Source: Rhodococcus sp. B50 (lineage in GTDB: Bacteria; Actinomycetota; Actinomycetes; Mycobacteriales; Mycobacteriaceae). From it: a stretch of DNA of 64,000 nt. Under the pieces are notes generated by a model. That model was not told where the DNA came from. It saw only the letters and a list, made by a program, of their open reading frames with translations, and did not search any database. The stretch is from NCBI RefSeq assembly GCF_013602415.1, contig NZ_WPAG02000003.1, positions 124,001 to 188,000 on the forward strand, given 5' to 3'. Shown piece after piece: positions 1 through 8,924 of the stretch. Positions within the stretch are counted from its first letter, which is position 1; every line of letters begins with the position of its first letter. A program made the position numbers and the translations under genes.

Positions 1-1216
1 ACGCGAACACCGCAGTGAATCCGATATTGCCCAGAATCGCCGCGACGGCGAACATTGCACCGAAGGCGGACAGACGCCCGATGGAGTTTGCAATACCGGT
101 TCCAAGTGCCCGAAACCGCGTGGGGAAGATCTCCGGGGTGTAGGCATAAGCGATCGCCGTGCTGCAGTAGAGAAGGAAGCATAGGACGACGCCGGAGGTG
201 AGCAGGATCGCCAGGCTGCCGGTGAACCCGAACACGAGCAGCATTGCGCCGATGGCGAGGAAGACCACCATGATCGCTGTCCTTCGCTCGACCTTGTCGA
301 TGAAGAGCATCGCGCTCAGGGCGCCCGGGCAGGCGGCGAGCGCCAGGATCGAGGTGTATGTCAGACTGCTGGTGTTGCTGAACCCGTGTTCGGTCAGCAG
401 AACGGGGATCCAGGAGTTGAATCCGTAGAACACCGCGCTCGACAGGCCGAGGACGAGACTCAACACCACGGTACGCTTTACGTACCCACTGCGGACGAAC
501 TCACCGAAGGTGGCCTTGTCTGAAGCGGCGGGAACCGTTGTTGCTTCATCAACTTCCAGCAGCGAAGCCGACTCACGCTCCAACTGGGCGACGATCGGTT
601 CGGCGAGGGTAGCGCGATCGCGCGCCTCCTGCCAACGGACCGACTCGGGAAGCAGCCACTGCGACACGAGTGCGCCGACCAAACCGAGTGCGCCGAGGAC
701 GAATACCCAACGCCATGCCTCGTCCCCCTGTGGAACCACCCAGCGTGAGAACCACGACATCATGGGAATACCGAGAAGCGCGATCGCGAGGACCAACGCC
801 TGAACCCGTCCCCGCTGACGCTGCGGGAACATCTCGGCGATGAATGTCAGGGCGCAGATGGTTACGGTGTACAGTCCGAAACCGACCAGGAACCGGTACA
901 CCATCAGCTCGCCGGCGGATTCCGCGAACGCGCAGCCCAACGAGGCAAGCGAGTAGAAGACGGTGCCGAGGACGAGCATTCGCTTGCGCCCGAATCGATC
1001 CGCCAGAACGCCGCCGACCAGGGCACCCACAGACATGCCCAGGAATGCGGATGCGGTGATCGATGCGACCTCATCCACAGACAGGCCCCACTGCGCTCGT
1101 ACCGTGGGGGCTACGTAAGCGAAGGCATTGATGTCGGCCATCTCAAGAATCATCAGCATCGACACGACAGCGAACCATCGGCGCTGCGTCCGAGTCACCG
1201 TGGGAATCCTGTTCAT
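1..1216 (-). CDS. MFS transporter, C-terminus beyond the window edge
   Basis: Major facilitator superfamily permease, probably a proton symporter for an organic acid, in the cytoplasmic membrane. I place the start at the ATG at 1216 (protein begins MNRIPTVTRTQRRW). About 405 codons are visible and the frame is still open at base 1, so the last helix or helices are missing. Repeated hydrophobic segments and the loop motif DRFGRKR after the second helix identify the family; the sequence around it (GALVGGVLADRFGRKR) is typical of aromatic-acid and sugar-acid porters. A GTG four codons upstream is an alternative start. The gene faces away from the IS1380 element and is preceded by two 14-bp palindromes that may control it. 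Substrate unknown. Confidence 0.85.
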   Translation of the reverse strand, partial: MNRIPTVTRTQRRWFAVVSMLMILEMADINAFAYVAPTVRAQWGLSVDEVASITASAFLGMSVGALVGGVLADRFGRKRMLVLGTVFYSLASLGCAFAESAGELMVYRFLVGFGLYTVTICALTFIAEMFPQRQRGRVQALVLAIALLGIPMMSWFSRWVVPQGDEAWRWVFVLGALGLVGALVSQWLLPESVRWQEARDRATLAEPIVAQLERESASLLEVDEATTVPAASDKATFGEFVRSGYVKRTVVLSLVLGLSSAVFYGFNSWIPVLLTEHGFSNTSSLTYTSILALAACPGALSAMLFIDKVERRTAIMVVFLAIGAMLLVFGFTGSLAILLTSGVVLCFLLYCSTAIAYAYTPEIFPTRFRALGTGIANSIGRLSAFGAMFAVAAILGNIGFTAVFA

Positions 1217-1413
1217 TCTCTGCCCCACATTGAGGCTCAATTCGTCTGTCGCGCTCAAAGTTTCCCCTTTGTGCAGTGGCCGGATCCTACTGGCCTCGGA
1301 CTCTCTCGTCATCAGGTGGCAACTTATGCGTGGGAACCGCGTCCAGACGGCCGGAAGTCGTTCGCCTGCACCACAGGAGCCACCAATCGTGCCCTGGATC
1401 ACAGTAGGGTATT

Positions 1414-1448
1414 GATTCAGTCGAATCAAGGCGAGATTCGAGCGAATC
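1414..1448. promoter_or_regulatory. Twin palindromic operator candidate upstream of the MFS gene
   Basis: Two 14-bp palindromes of form GATTC-N4-GAATC lie at 1414-1427 (GATTCAGTCGAATC) and 1435-1448 (GATTCGAGCGAATC). Their centres are 21 bp apart, two helical turns, so two dimers would sit on the same face of the DNA. They are about 200 bp upstream of the transporter start. A regulator-binding role is inference. Confidence 0.5.
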
Positions 1449-1864
1449 ATCAGATCTGGCGATCATCGCAGCGTAGAGCCGTTCCATTCGGGATCCGGTG
1501 GCGGTGACATATGGAGCCGGCCGGACCGGGTTCGACGTGCGCCGCAATCAGTCCGCGGTGGCCAATACAGCGATCGGCTGGACTAACAGAGGCGGCGCCC
1601 CGTTGGACGTCGATCCTCGGGACGCTGCCTCGTCCTGCGTCCTTGAGAATCTGCGTACACATCAGAGTGTGAAGGCGCATCGATCGAGACAGAAACTCGA
1701 GGCCGGGCGAGCGGACCGCGAATTCTCACCAAGACGTGAGCCAAGTCGGGTCAGCCGACAAGACCCTTCGTCCGCAATCAAACACCCGGCTACCGCCGCC
1801 GAGTCGGGGATCGCGCGCCGCAGTCAGGCAGGGCTCCAGCGTGGTGCCAAGTATCCGACCGAGG
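1449..1864. other. Intergenic stretch without a recognisable gene
   Basis: About 415 bp between the twin palindromes and the IS1380 target duplication. Open frames cross it on both strands, but their translations are rich in Arg, Ser and Pro, have no ribosome binding site and resemble no family I know. I see no gene here. Confidence 0.5.
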
Positions 1865-1868
1865 TTAG

Positions 1869-3556
1869 CCTCGGGCTTTCGCGGAGATAGCGAACCGACC
1901 GAGTGTCGCATACAAAGAATGGTGCTCTGAACTGCGAAGATGTGACTTGTCTAGGGTCATATCCGCCGCAGTTCGAGGAGCACCATTCCGGTGAGCAAGT
2001 CTACGTCCCCCTACCCTCGCGTGTCCGCATCGGCCACCGGAACCGGCGTCGTGTCCCATGCCGGCGCGGCTCTGCTGCTGCGCACCGCGGAGAAGACCGG
2101 CCTCGCTGGGGCGTTGACGACCGAGCTCGCACCATATCGAAAACCGCTGGCCCGACACGATCCCGGCAAGATCGTGCTCGATCTCGCGACGGCATTGGCG
2201 ATCGGCGGAGACTGCCTCGCCGACATCGCACAACTGCGGGCGCACCCGGAGATCTTCGGTGCGGTGGCCTCGGATCCCACCGTCTCCCGCCTGATCAGCG
2301 TGTTGGCCGCCGACGTCGACACCGCACTCGCCGCGATCGGACGGGCCCGCGCCACCGCCCGAGCCCACGCCTGGGCCGCTGCCGGCACATCGGCTCCCGA
2401 CCACGCCATCGACGAAGCCCATCCGCTGGTCCTCGACATCGATGCCACCCTGGTCACCGCGCACTCGGAGAAGGAACAGGCCGCTCCGACGTTCAAGCGG
2501 GGCTTCGGGTTCCATCCGTTGTGCGCGTTCGTCGACCACGGCACCGGCGGTACCGGTGAACCCGTCGCGATGCTGCTGCGGCCGGGCAACTCCGGGTCGA
2601 ATACTGCCGCCGATCACATCACCGTGGTGCAGGACGCACTCGCGCAGTTGCCGTTCGACCCGACATATCGGGTCGGGAAGAAGGTGCTGGTGCGCGTCGA
2701 CGGCGCCGGCGGCACCCACGGATTGGTCGAGTATCTGACCAAGCGCAGGCTCTCGTACTCGGTCGGATTCGGGTTGACCGACGCCCACGCCGAAGCGATC
2801 GACCTGGTTCCTGACCAGGCGTGGACCCCGGCCTACGATTCCGACGGCCAGGTCCGCGACGGGGCCTGGGTCGCCGAGATCACCGACCTGCTCGATCTGT
2901 CGACGTGGCCGGAAGGCATGCGGGTGATCGTCCGGAAGGAGAGGCCGCATCCGGGTGCACAGTTGCGGTTCACCGACCGCGACGGGCTACGCCTGACCGC
3001 GTTCGTCACCAACACCCGCCGAGGCCAACTGCCCGATCTGGAGCTGCGGCACCGGCGTAGGGCTCGGTGCGAGGACCGGATCCGAGCAGCGAAAGTCACC
3101 GGGTTGCAGAATCTTCCGTTGCACGGTTTCGATCAGAACCGGATCTGGTTGGCGCTCGTGCAACTCGCATGCGAGCTGCTCGCGTGGATGCAGATGCTCG
3201 CGTTGACCGAGGTTCCGGCACGGCGGTGGGAACCGAAACGGGTGCGGCTGCGGCTGCTGTCGATCGCGGGGAGGATCGCCCGACACGCCCGCCGTGTTCG
3301 TCTGCGGCTGGCCGTCACAGCTCCGGATGTCGATGTTCTCATGGCCGGCCTGAACCGGCTCGCAGCGCTTCCTGCGCCTGCGTGACCAGTTCTTATCTGT
3401 CCGATCGAGACGAAAGGAAACCGTTCTCGGGGCCGTGGACCTCGGCGTCACCCGACCGTGTCGGGCGACCGAGCGTGGATGCACACCGGATCCACGGTCT
3501 CCACATCCAATCCGAAGCCGCTCAGGCCGGCACGCGGGACTCGCGAAAGATTGAGG
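1869..3556. mobile_element. IS1380-family insertion sequence with TTAG target duplication
   Basis: A 1,688-bp element. The left end begins CCTCGGGCTTTCGCG at 1869 and the right end, read inward on the other strand from 3556, begins CCTCAATCTTTCGCG, so the terminal repeats agree except for three bases. The element is flanked by the direct repeat TTAG (1865-1868 and 3557-3560), and a 4-bp duplication is usual for IS1380. It carries one intact transposase gene. It has landed in the 3' end of a TetR gene, whose reading frame now runs into the element. Confidence 0.88.
1991..3385 (+). CDS. IS1380-family transposase
   Basis: DDE transposase that cuts and rejoins the ends of its own element. The 464-residue length is normal for IS1380. 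The likely acidic triad is the Asp in VLDIDATL (about 150), the Asp in VRVDGAGGT (about 238) and the Glu in RCEDRIRAAK (about 360), followed by the usual basic C-terminus. The GTG start at 1991 is used; no in-frame stop or frameshift is visible, so the copy looks active. It fills nearly the whole element and runs opposite to the TetR gene it interrupts. Confidence 0.9.
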   Translation: MSKSTSPYPRVSASATGTGVVSHAGAALLLRTAEKTGLAGALTTELAPYRKPLARHDPGKIVLDLATALAIGGDCLADIAQLRAHPEIFGAVASDPTVSRLISVLAADVDTALAAIGRARATARAHAWAAAGTSAPDHAIDEAHPLVLDIDATLVTAHSEKEQAAPTFKRGFGFHPLCAFVDHGTGGTGEPVAMLLRPGNSGSNTAADHITVVQDALAQLPFDPTYRVGKKVLVRVDGAGGTHGLVEYLTKRRLSYSVGFGLTDAHAEAIDLVPDQAWTPAYDSDGQVRDGAWVAEITDLLDLSTWPEGMRVIVRKERPHPGAQLRFTDRDGLRLTAFVTNTRRGQLPDLELRHRRRARCEDRIRAAKVTGLQNLPLHGFDQNRIWLALVQLACELLAWMQMLALTEVPARRWEPKRVRLRLLSIAGRIARHARRVRLRLAVTAPDVDVLMAGLNRLAALPAPA

Positions 3557-3560
3557 TTAG

Positions 3561-4140
3561 CGCAATATCCGAGTACTTTGCGGCTACGTCTTCGGCGGTG
3601 AGTCGTCCACCGTCGTGATACCAACGGGGAATCGCTTGGCACATGGCGAGAAGGGCGCGTGTCGTCTCGAAATTGTCTCGGACACTGAACGCTCCGGCCC
3701 GGACACCCTTCTCGACGATCGTCAGTACGATCTCTTTACGTGCTTTTCGGTACCGGCGACGGTTGTCCGGCGCGAGATACCGGACCTCGCCTTCGAGCGC
3801 CGACAGACGCGCCCGCTCGGTCATCAGCAACACAATTGCCTCGATCACGTTTTGCCAGTTGCCTCGCCGCGTCGCCGTCGGCCTCGGCGGCTTTCATCCG
3901 AATCCCGACGTCACTCGTCGAGAATTCGAGCAGGATTCCTTCTTTGTTCTTGTGGTGGTAGTAGAGTGACGGAGCTGTCACATTCGCGCGCGTCAGGATG
4001 TCTCGAACCGTGGTTCCATGCAATCCGCCCGCATGAAAGGCATCAAGAGCCGCAGACAGCAGGTTCGACAGTTCCGACGAGTCGACTCGACGCCAATCCA
4101 CCACAACGATATCGGTGGACTCATTGGCGTCCGATGTCAT
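3561..4140 (-). pseudogene. TetR-family regulator, frameshifted and 3'-interrupted by IS1380
   Basis: The N-terminal half reads from the ATG at 4140 (MTSDANESTD) through a clear TetR helix-turn-helix (TTVRDILTRANVTAPSLYYHHKNKEG). The frame is then lost near 3863-3872, where one extra G in GCGGCGA would explain the shift. The C-terminal half continues in another frame (VIEAIVLLMTERAR to AAKYSDIALTSI) and enters the IS at 3556, so the last few residues come from the transposon (FRESRVPA). Without these lesions it would be a regulator of about 205 residues. It is a homologue of the dead TetR at 11857-12280, and the shared lineage suggests both once controlled this catabolic region. A sequencing error could explain the frameshift but not the IS. 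Confidence 0.8.
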
Positions 4141-4419
4141 GGTGTTGAACCCCCTGTCGGTATTTCGGCGCCTGCGATTATACGACCCGCGGCACCTGGA
4201 CCCCGACATCGGACCTCCACCTCCCCCGCTCAGTGGAGGGCTGACCATTCCGTGTATTCCTCGGTACAGACCGACCAGAATGAATCTCTCCGTAGAACTG
4301 GGCACTACACCTCAGTGCCATTGCGGAAATGACGAACTGGAGACGTTCACGCTCTCGCCCGGTTCCGGACGGTGCGGCGGCCCTTGTCCTCGTGACCGCC
4401 ACACCTTACGACCACCGCT

Positions 4420-5976
4420 CTACTCGGGATGATCCTCCCCGGGCACGCGTACCGCCTGTTGTACCAGGTCGCGCTTGATGAGTTTTCCGGTCATGGTGCG
4501 CGGCATGTCATCGATGAAGATGATCCGCCGGGGCACTTTGTACTTCGCGATACGACCCCGCAGATGCTCCAGCAGTTCTGCGGCCAGGGCATCATCGCCG
4601 TGGACTCCCTCGATCGGCTTCACCATTGCGGTGACGAGTTCCCCCATGTCCTCGTCAGGTATTCCGATCACGCCTGCGTCGAGAACCTTGGGGTGCTCAA
4701 TGAGGAGATTCTCGATTTCCTGCGGGTAGATGTTGACTCCGCCGGAGATGATCATGAACGAATCACGATCGGTGAGGAACAGGTATCCGTCTGCGTCGAC
4801 GTAGCCGACATCGCCCGTGGTGGTCCACGTGGGATGATCCGGATGCTGGGCGGCCCGGGTCTTGTCCGGATCGTTGTGATACTGGAACGGTAGCTCGTCC
4901 CGCTCGAAGTAGATCGAGCCGATCTCTCCTGCGGGCAACTCATTTCCGTTTGCGCCACAGATGTGCAGCACCCCGAGAGCAGCCCGCCCCACGGTTCCGG
5001 GCTTGCGTAACCAGTCCTCGGTGTTGACGATCGTGCTGCCGTTCATTTCGGTGGACGAATAGTATTCGAAAATGATCGGGCCCCACCAGTCGATCATCTG
5101 CCGCTTGATCTCGATCGGGCACGGCGCGGCGGCGTGATTCGCTATCCGCATGCTGGACAGATCGTAGCGGCGCCGAGTCTCCTCGGGAAGCCTGAGCAGG
5201 CGGACGAACATCGTCGGCACCCACTGGCTGTGGGTGACCCTGTATTTCTCGATGTACTCGAGGGTCTTCTCGGCGTCGAAGCGGTCCATCACGACGACTG
5301 TTCCACCGAGTGCCTGGATGGCGGCACACACACGCAGCGGTCCCGCGTGATAGAGCGGTGCGGGGGACAGGTACACGTCTCCCGGGCTGACTCCCCATAC
5401 CTCCTTGTACGTGGTTGTGACGGTGTCTCCAGGATCTCCGATCTGGCGGTCGGGCAGTGGCGGCTTGATCCCTTTTGGTCGGCCGGTGGTGCCGGACGAA
5501 TAGAGCATGTCGGCACCCCGGGGCTGATCAGCCAGAGGAACGCAGGATTGCCGGGCTGCCGCTTCGTCCAGGTCGGCGTAGCCGAGAACGGTGCCCTGGA
5601 TGGACAGTCGGTGCTCGATCCCGGGGGTCAGTCCGGACAGTTCCGTTGCCATTTCTCCCAGCGCCGCATCCACCACCAGCGTCTTGGCGCCGCAGTCCTC
5701 GACGATGTAGGCCGCTTCGGCAGCGGTGAGATGCCAGTTCACCATCGTGATGTACAGGCCTGAGCGCATGGCTGCCCAGTACAGATCGAAGACCCTCGGA
5801 CTGTTCGTGGTGAGCACCGCCACGTTGTCTCCGCGCTGCAGGCCCAGTTCCAGGAAAAGGCGAGCGATGCGGATCGAGTTCGCCTCGAGTTCGGCGAAAC
5901 TGACCGTCTCGCCGGTGGTGGCCATGATCACCGCTGGGCGGTCCGATCCAGCTTCCAAATGTGCACCAGGGTACAT
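4420..5976 (-). CDS. Acyl-CoA synthetase (AMP-forming, FadD-like)
   Basis: Activates a carboxylic acid to its CoA thioester through an acyl-adenylate. The 518-residue protein has the P-loop-like motif YSSGTTGRPKG (about 165-175), the motif YYSSTEMNG, the TTGDVGY hinge region and the C-terminal catalytic lysine in MTGKLIKR. The ATG at 5976 follows AGGAG at a spacing of 8. It is followed by a permease and a racemase-like gene on the same strand. It is a clear paralogue of the ligase at 52857-54392: both start MYPG, share the insertion after PKGI and share the block DELPF-YHNDPDKTR, so the two probably accept related substrates. The acid is not identifiable from sequence. Confidence 0.9.
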   Translation of the reverse strand: MYPGAHLEAGSDRPAVIMATTGETVSFAELEANSIRIARLFLELGLQRGDNVAVLTTNSPRVFDLYWAAMRSGLYITMVNWHLTAAEAAYIVEDCGAKTLVVDAALGEMATELSGLTPGIEHRLSIQGTVLGYADLDEAAARQSCVPLADQPRGADMLYSSGTTGRPKGIKPPLPDRQIGDPGDTVTTTYKEVWGVSPGDVYLSPAPLYHAGPLRVCAAIQALGGTVVVMDRFDAEKTLEYIEKYRVTHSQWVPTMFVRLLRLPEETRRRYDLSSMRIANHAAAPCPIEIKRQMIDWWGPIIFEYYSSTEMNGSTIVNTEDWLRKPGTVGRAALGVLHICGANGNELPAGEIGSIYFERDELPFQYHNDPDKTRAAQHPDHPTWTTTGDVGYVDADGYLFLTDRDSFMIISGGVNIYPQEIENLLIEHPKVLDAGVIGIPDEDMGELVTAMVKPIEGVHGDDALAAELLEHLRGRIAKYKVPRRIIFIDDMPRTMTGKLIKRDLVQQAVRVPGEDHPE

Positions 5977-6012
5977 ATGTAGATCTCCTGAGTAGGCGGT
6001 CCAGATTCGGTC

Positions 6013-7356
6013 TCAGTAGCGGCGACGGGCAAGGACGATGAGGCACAGGAGTGCGACGACGGCGAGGCCCACGATGAGCGCACCGACCCGCCAGAGATTC
6101 GTCTCGTTGCCGTCGACGAGCGCGACCATGACCATTGGTGCGAAGCCACCCACGATGGCAGCACCTTGGTATCCGAGGGAAGCTCCGGAATACCGGACCT
6201 CCGCGGGGAACAATTCGGCGAACAGTGCGGCCTGCGGTCCGGACTGGAACGAGAGGATCACGCAGCAGGCGATGAGGGCGATCGCGAGTGGCCAGATGTT
6301 GTCAGGGTGGGCCGAGGCGATCAACAGGCACATGGGTACCGCCCACACGCCGATGCCCACGATTCCGATGCCGTAGATCAGTTTGCGCCCGTACAGATCC
6401 GACAGATATGCCGTCAGTGGAACCATCACAGCGGTGATACCGACCGCGGCCAGGACGATCCAGAGAACGGTGGAGCGCTCGATGCCGAGGTTCGTCGTGG
6501 CAACCTGCATCGCACCGGTGATGGTGATGTAGAAGACGAAGAGTCCTGCAAGATAGGTGCCGCCGGCGAGGAGGACCGTTCCGAGGTTGTTGCGCAGGAC
6601 ATGGAGTACGGGTGAGGCGGCAGGCGTGGGCGCCGCTTCCCGCTTGGCCTCCACCTCCTGGAATTCCGGGGTCTCTTCGAGGTACCGGTGGATGGCAACG
6701 GCCACGACAATCATCAGCAGGCTGATCCAGAACGGCACTCGCCAGCCCCAGCTCATGAAGGAATCAGCTGACACGGTCTGCGAGACGAGCAGAAACACGC
6801 TGTTACCCAGGACGATACCGATCGGAATGCCGAGCTGGGCGAAACTACCGTAGAACCCCCGCCGGTTCTCCGGGGCGTACTCGATGGCCAACAGGACCGC
6901 TCCGCCCCATTGACCGCCGACGGCCAGGCCCTGGCAGATGCGAAGCAGTACCAGCAGCGCGGGTGCGAGCCACACAACAGATGTGTTGGGAACCAGGCCG
7001 ATCAGTGTGGTCGCAACACCCATCAACAGGATCGCGGCGACCAGAACGGGCTTTCGTCCGTAGCGGTCGCCATAGTGGCCGGCGATGATCCCGCCGATCG
7101 GGCGGGCGACGAACCCGACGGCAACCGTGGCGAACGAATTGAGTGCCGCGACCACTTCACTGTCTGTTGCGAAGAAGGTCGCGTTGAAGACGAGAGCCGC
7201 AGCCGTCGCGTAGATGAAGAAGTCGTACCACTCGAGCGAGGTCGAGATGGCGGCTGCGAATGCGGCCTTTCGCGCCCTGCGTTTCGGCTGGCCCTGTTTG
7301 GCGGAAGGTTCGAGGGTCTGCCCCTGATCTTCTTGTCGGGGGGTTGGAATCGTCAT
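6013..7356 (-). CDS. MHS-family permease (MFS)
   Basis: Metabolite:H+ symporter of the MFS, related to ShiA, ProP and KgtP, in the cytoplasmic membrane. The 447 residues show 12 hydrophobic segments, the family signature SLEWYDFFIYATAAAL near the N-terminus, the loop motif GDRYGRKP and a second copy, SDLYGRK, between helices 8 and 9. The N-terminus carries a basic cytoplasmic segment (KRRARKAAF). A GAAAGG ribosome site precedes the ATG at 7356. It lies between a CoA ligase and a racemase-like gene on the same strand, which suggests it imports the acid that the ligase activates. Specificity is inferred from this context only. Confidence 0.9.
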   Translation of the reverse strand: MTIPTPRQEDQGQTLEPSAKQGQPKRRARKAAFAAAISTSLEWYDFFIYATAAALVFNATFFATDSEVVAALNSFATVAVGFVARPIGGIIAGHYGDRYGRKPVLVAAILLMGVATTLIGLVPNTSVVWLAPALLVLLRICQGLAVGGQWGGAVLLAIEYAPENRRGFYGSFAQLGIPIGIVLGNSVFLLVSQTVSADSFMSWGWRVPFWISLLMIVVAVAIHRYLEETPEFQEVEAKREAAPTPAASPVLHVLRNNLGTVLLAGGTYLAGLFVFYITITGAMQVATTNLGIERSTVLWIVLAAVGITAVMVPLTAYLSDLYGRKLIYGIGIVGIGVWAVPMCLLIASAHPDNIWPLAIALIACCVILSFQSGPQAALFAELFPAEVRYSGASLGYQGAAIVGGFAPMVMVALVDGNETNLWRVGALIVGLAVVALLCLIVLARRRY

Positions 7357-7513
7357 GATTGCCTTTCAAAGGATGTGTGGAAGAGTCAGCAAATCGGCAG
7401 TGAGTCCAGACCGCCCTGTCACCTGGAGTGAGACACTGTCGCCGGACGTGCCGGTACCCGCACCGCTGGTGGATTGCCGACGTCCGCGACTGATTCGCGG
7501 GTGCAGCGTCGAT

Positions 7514-8614
7514 CTAGCGCGACGACCACTCCGTGGCGATGCCCGCAAGATCCTCGTCCGACCTCGACGGGGCGGTCGGGGCGGTCGGTGGAGTGCGCGA
7601 GAAGCGCGGCGCCGGCGCGGCCTGCGCGACACCGTCGATGTCGACGATCGTTCCTCGCTCGCGCAGGTAGGAATCTCCTGCGACCTCATCGAACGACAGG
7701 ACCGGGGTGACACAGGCATCGGTGCCGTCGAAAGCGACTGTCCAGTGGTCACGCTTCTCGGATGCGAAGATCTCGGTGAACCGACGTCGCAGAGTCGGCC
7801 ATCCCGATCGATCGTTCTGATCCGGAAGATCCGCGCCGGTGAGGCCTAGACCGGCGAGGAGTTCGGCATAAAACTGCGGCTCGATGGCGCCGACGGCCAC
7901 TGCTCCCCCGTCCGCACACGAGTACGTGTCGTAGAACGGCGCGCCCCCGTCCAGGAGGTTCGTCCCAGCTTCGGACGACCACTGGCCGAATCCCCGCATC
8001 GCCCACATCATCTGGGCCAGAACCGAGACGCCGTCCAACATGGATGCGTCGATCACCTGCCCCTCACCTGACTGCTGGCGCTCGAACAGTGCCGACAGGA
8101 TTCCGAGCAGGAGGAACATCGATCCACCACCGAAGTCCCCGACCAGGTTCAAGGGCGGAACAGGTCGTTCGCCCGGTCGCCCGACCGCGTGCAGGGCGCC
8201 GGTCAGCGAAATGTAGTTGATGTCGTGGCCGGCACGCTGCGACATCTCGCCGTCCTGACCCCAACCGGTCATGCGGGCGTAGACCAGTCGCGGATTCACG
8301 GCGGCGCAGTCATCCGGGCCCAACCCGAGACGGTCGGCGACGCCCGGCCGGAACCCCTCGATCAGCACGTCAGCCTTCTCGATCAGCTGAAGAACGAGCT
8401 CGAGATCAGTGGGGTTCTTCAGATCGGCGGCGACGGACCGACGGTTGCGCAACATATAATCCGGATTGCCGTCGAGGACGTCGACCCCGGAGGGGTTGGG
8501 GCGGTTGACTCGCACCACCTCCGCACCAAGATCTCCCAGGATCATCGCGGCGTGTGGCCCCGGCCCGATACCGGCAAGCTCAACCACCCGCAGTCCATGC
8601 AGCGGCCCCGTCAT
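7514..8614 (-). CDS. CaiB/BaiF family protein, alpha-methylacyl-CoA racemase-like
   Basis: Type III CoA-transferase fold. The best match in memory is AMACR/MCR, which interconverts R and S 2-methylacyl-CoA so that beta-oxidation can proceed. The 366 residues begin GPLHGLRVVELAGIGPGPHAAM. The AMACR catalytic candidates are present: His in RAGHDINYIS, Asp in NLVGDFGGGSMF and Glu in GAIEPQFYAE. A CaiB-type CoA transferase would carry the nucleophilic Asp elsewhere and is less likely. It is the first gene of the minus-strand set and is divergent from the beta-oxidation operon at 8925, whose third gene is an HSD10-like enzyme acting on 2-methyl-3-hydroxyacyl-CoA, which supports a methyl-branched substrate. 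Confidence 0.85.
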   Translation of the reverse strand: MTGPLHGLRVVELAGIGPGPHAAMILGDLGAEVVRVNRPNPSGVDVLDGNPDYMLRNRRSVAADLKNPTDLELVLQLIEKADVLIEGFRPGVADRLGLGPDDCAAVNPRLVYARMTGWGQDGEMSQRAGHDINYISLTGALHAVGRPGERPVPPLNLVGDFGGGSMFLLLGILSALFERQQSGEGQVIDASMLDGVSVLAQMMWAMRGFGQWSSEAGTNLLDGGAPFYDTYSCADGGAVAVGAIEPQFYAELLAGLGLTGADLPDQNDRSGWPTLRRRFTEIFASEKRDHWTVAFDGTDACVTPVLSFDEVAGDSYLRERGTIVDIDGVAQAAPAPRFSRTPPTAPTAPSRSDEDLAGIATEWSSR

Positions 8615-8924
8615 TTTCGTACCTCTTCGTTCATGATGATCAGATCAGTTGTTGCAGCCCGGTTCCGGGTTCTGGAGGGCGTCCGTGTTCGGCGCCGAGG
8701 GTCAGTCGTCACGTCGTTGAAGCTGGCAAGGGGGTTGACGGCGTTGCCGCATCCGCTGTCGGAGACAGCGCTCGGAACCTCAAGTCGGCCACCTCTGCGA
8801 CTCCCTTTATTGTGCATCAAATCATATAGCGATCGATAGATACAGCATTGGCCTGATTTTCGGGAACATGGTATCGATATAGCGATCGTTATATAACTGC
8901 TTGATCCAACTTGAAGGAGGCCTT
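8615..8924. other. Divergent intergenic region, promoter side of the beta-oxidation operon
   Basis: 310 bp between the racemase-like gene (minus) and the enoyl-CoA hydratase gene (plus). No gene is visible. The last 100 bp are AT-rich compared with their surroundings and contain two related palindromic sites; the remainder shows nothing I can identify. Confidence 0.6.
8824..8894. promoter_or_regulatory. Paired operator candidate (ATATAGCGATCG repeats)
   Basis: The element ATATAGCGATCG occurs at 8824-8835 and again at 8877-8888, 53 bp apart (about five helical turns). The second copy is part of the near-perfect 18-bp palindrome ATATAGCGATCGTTATAT (8877-8894, 8 of 9 pairs match). It ends 30 bp before the start codon of the hydratase gene. 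This is a good site for a TetR-type dimer, and a dead TetR gene sits within the downstream operon. Confidence 0.55.
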
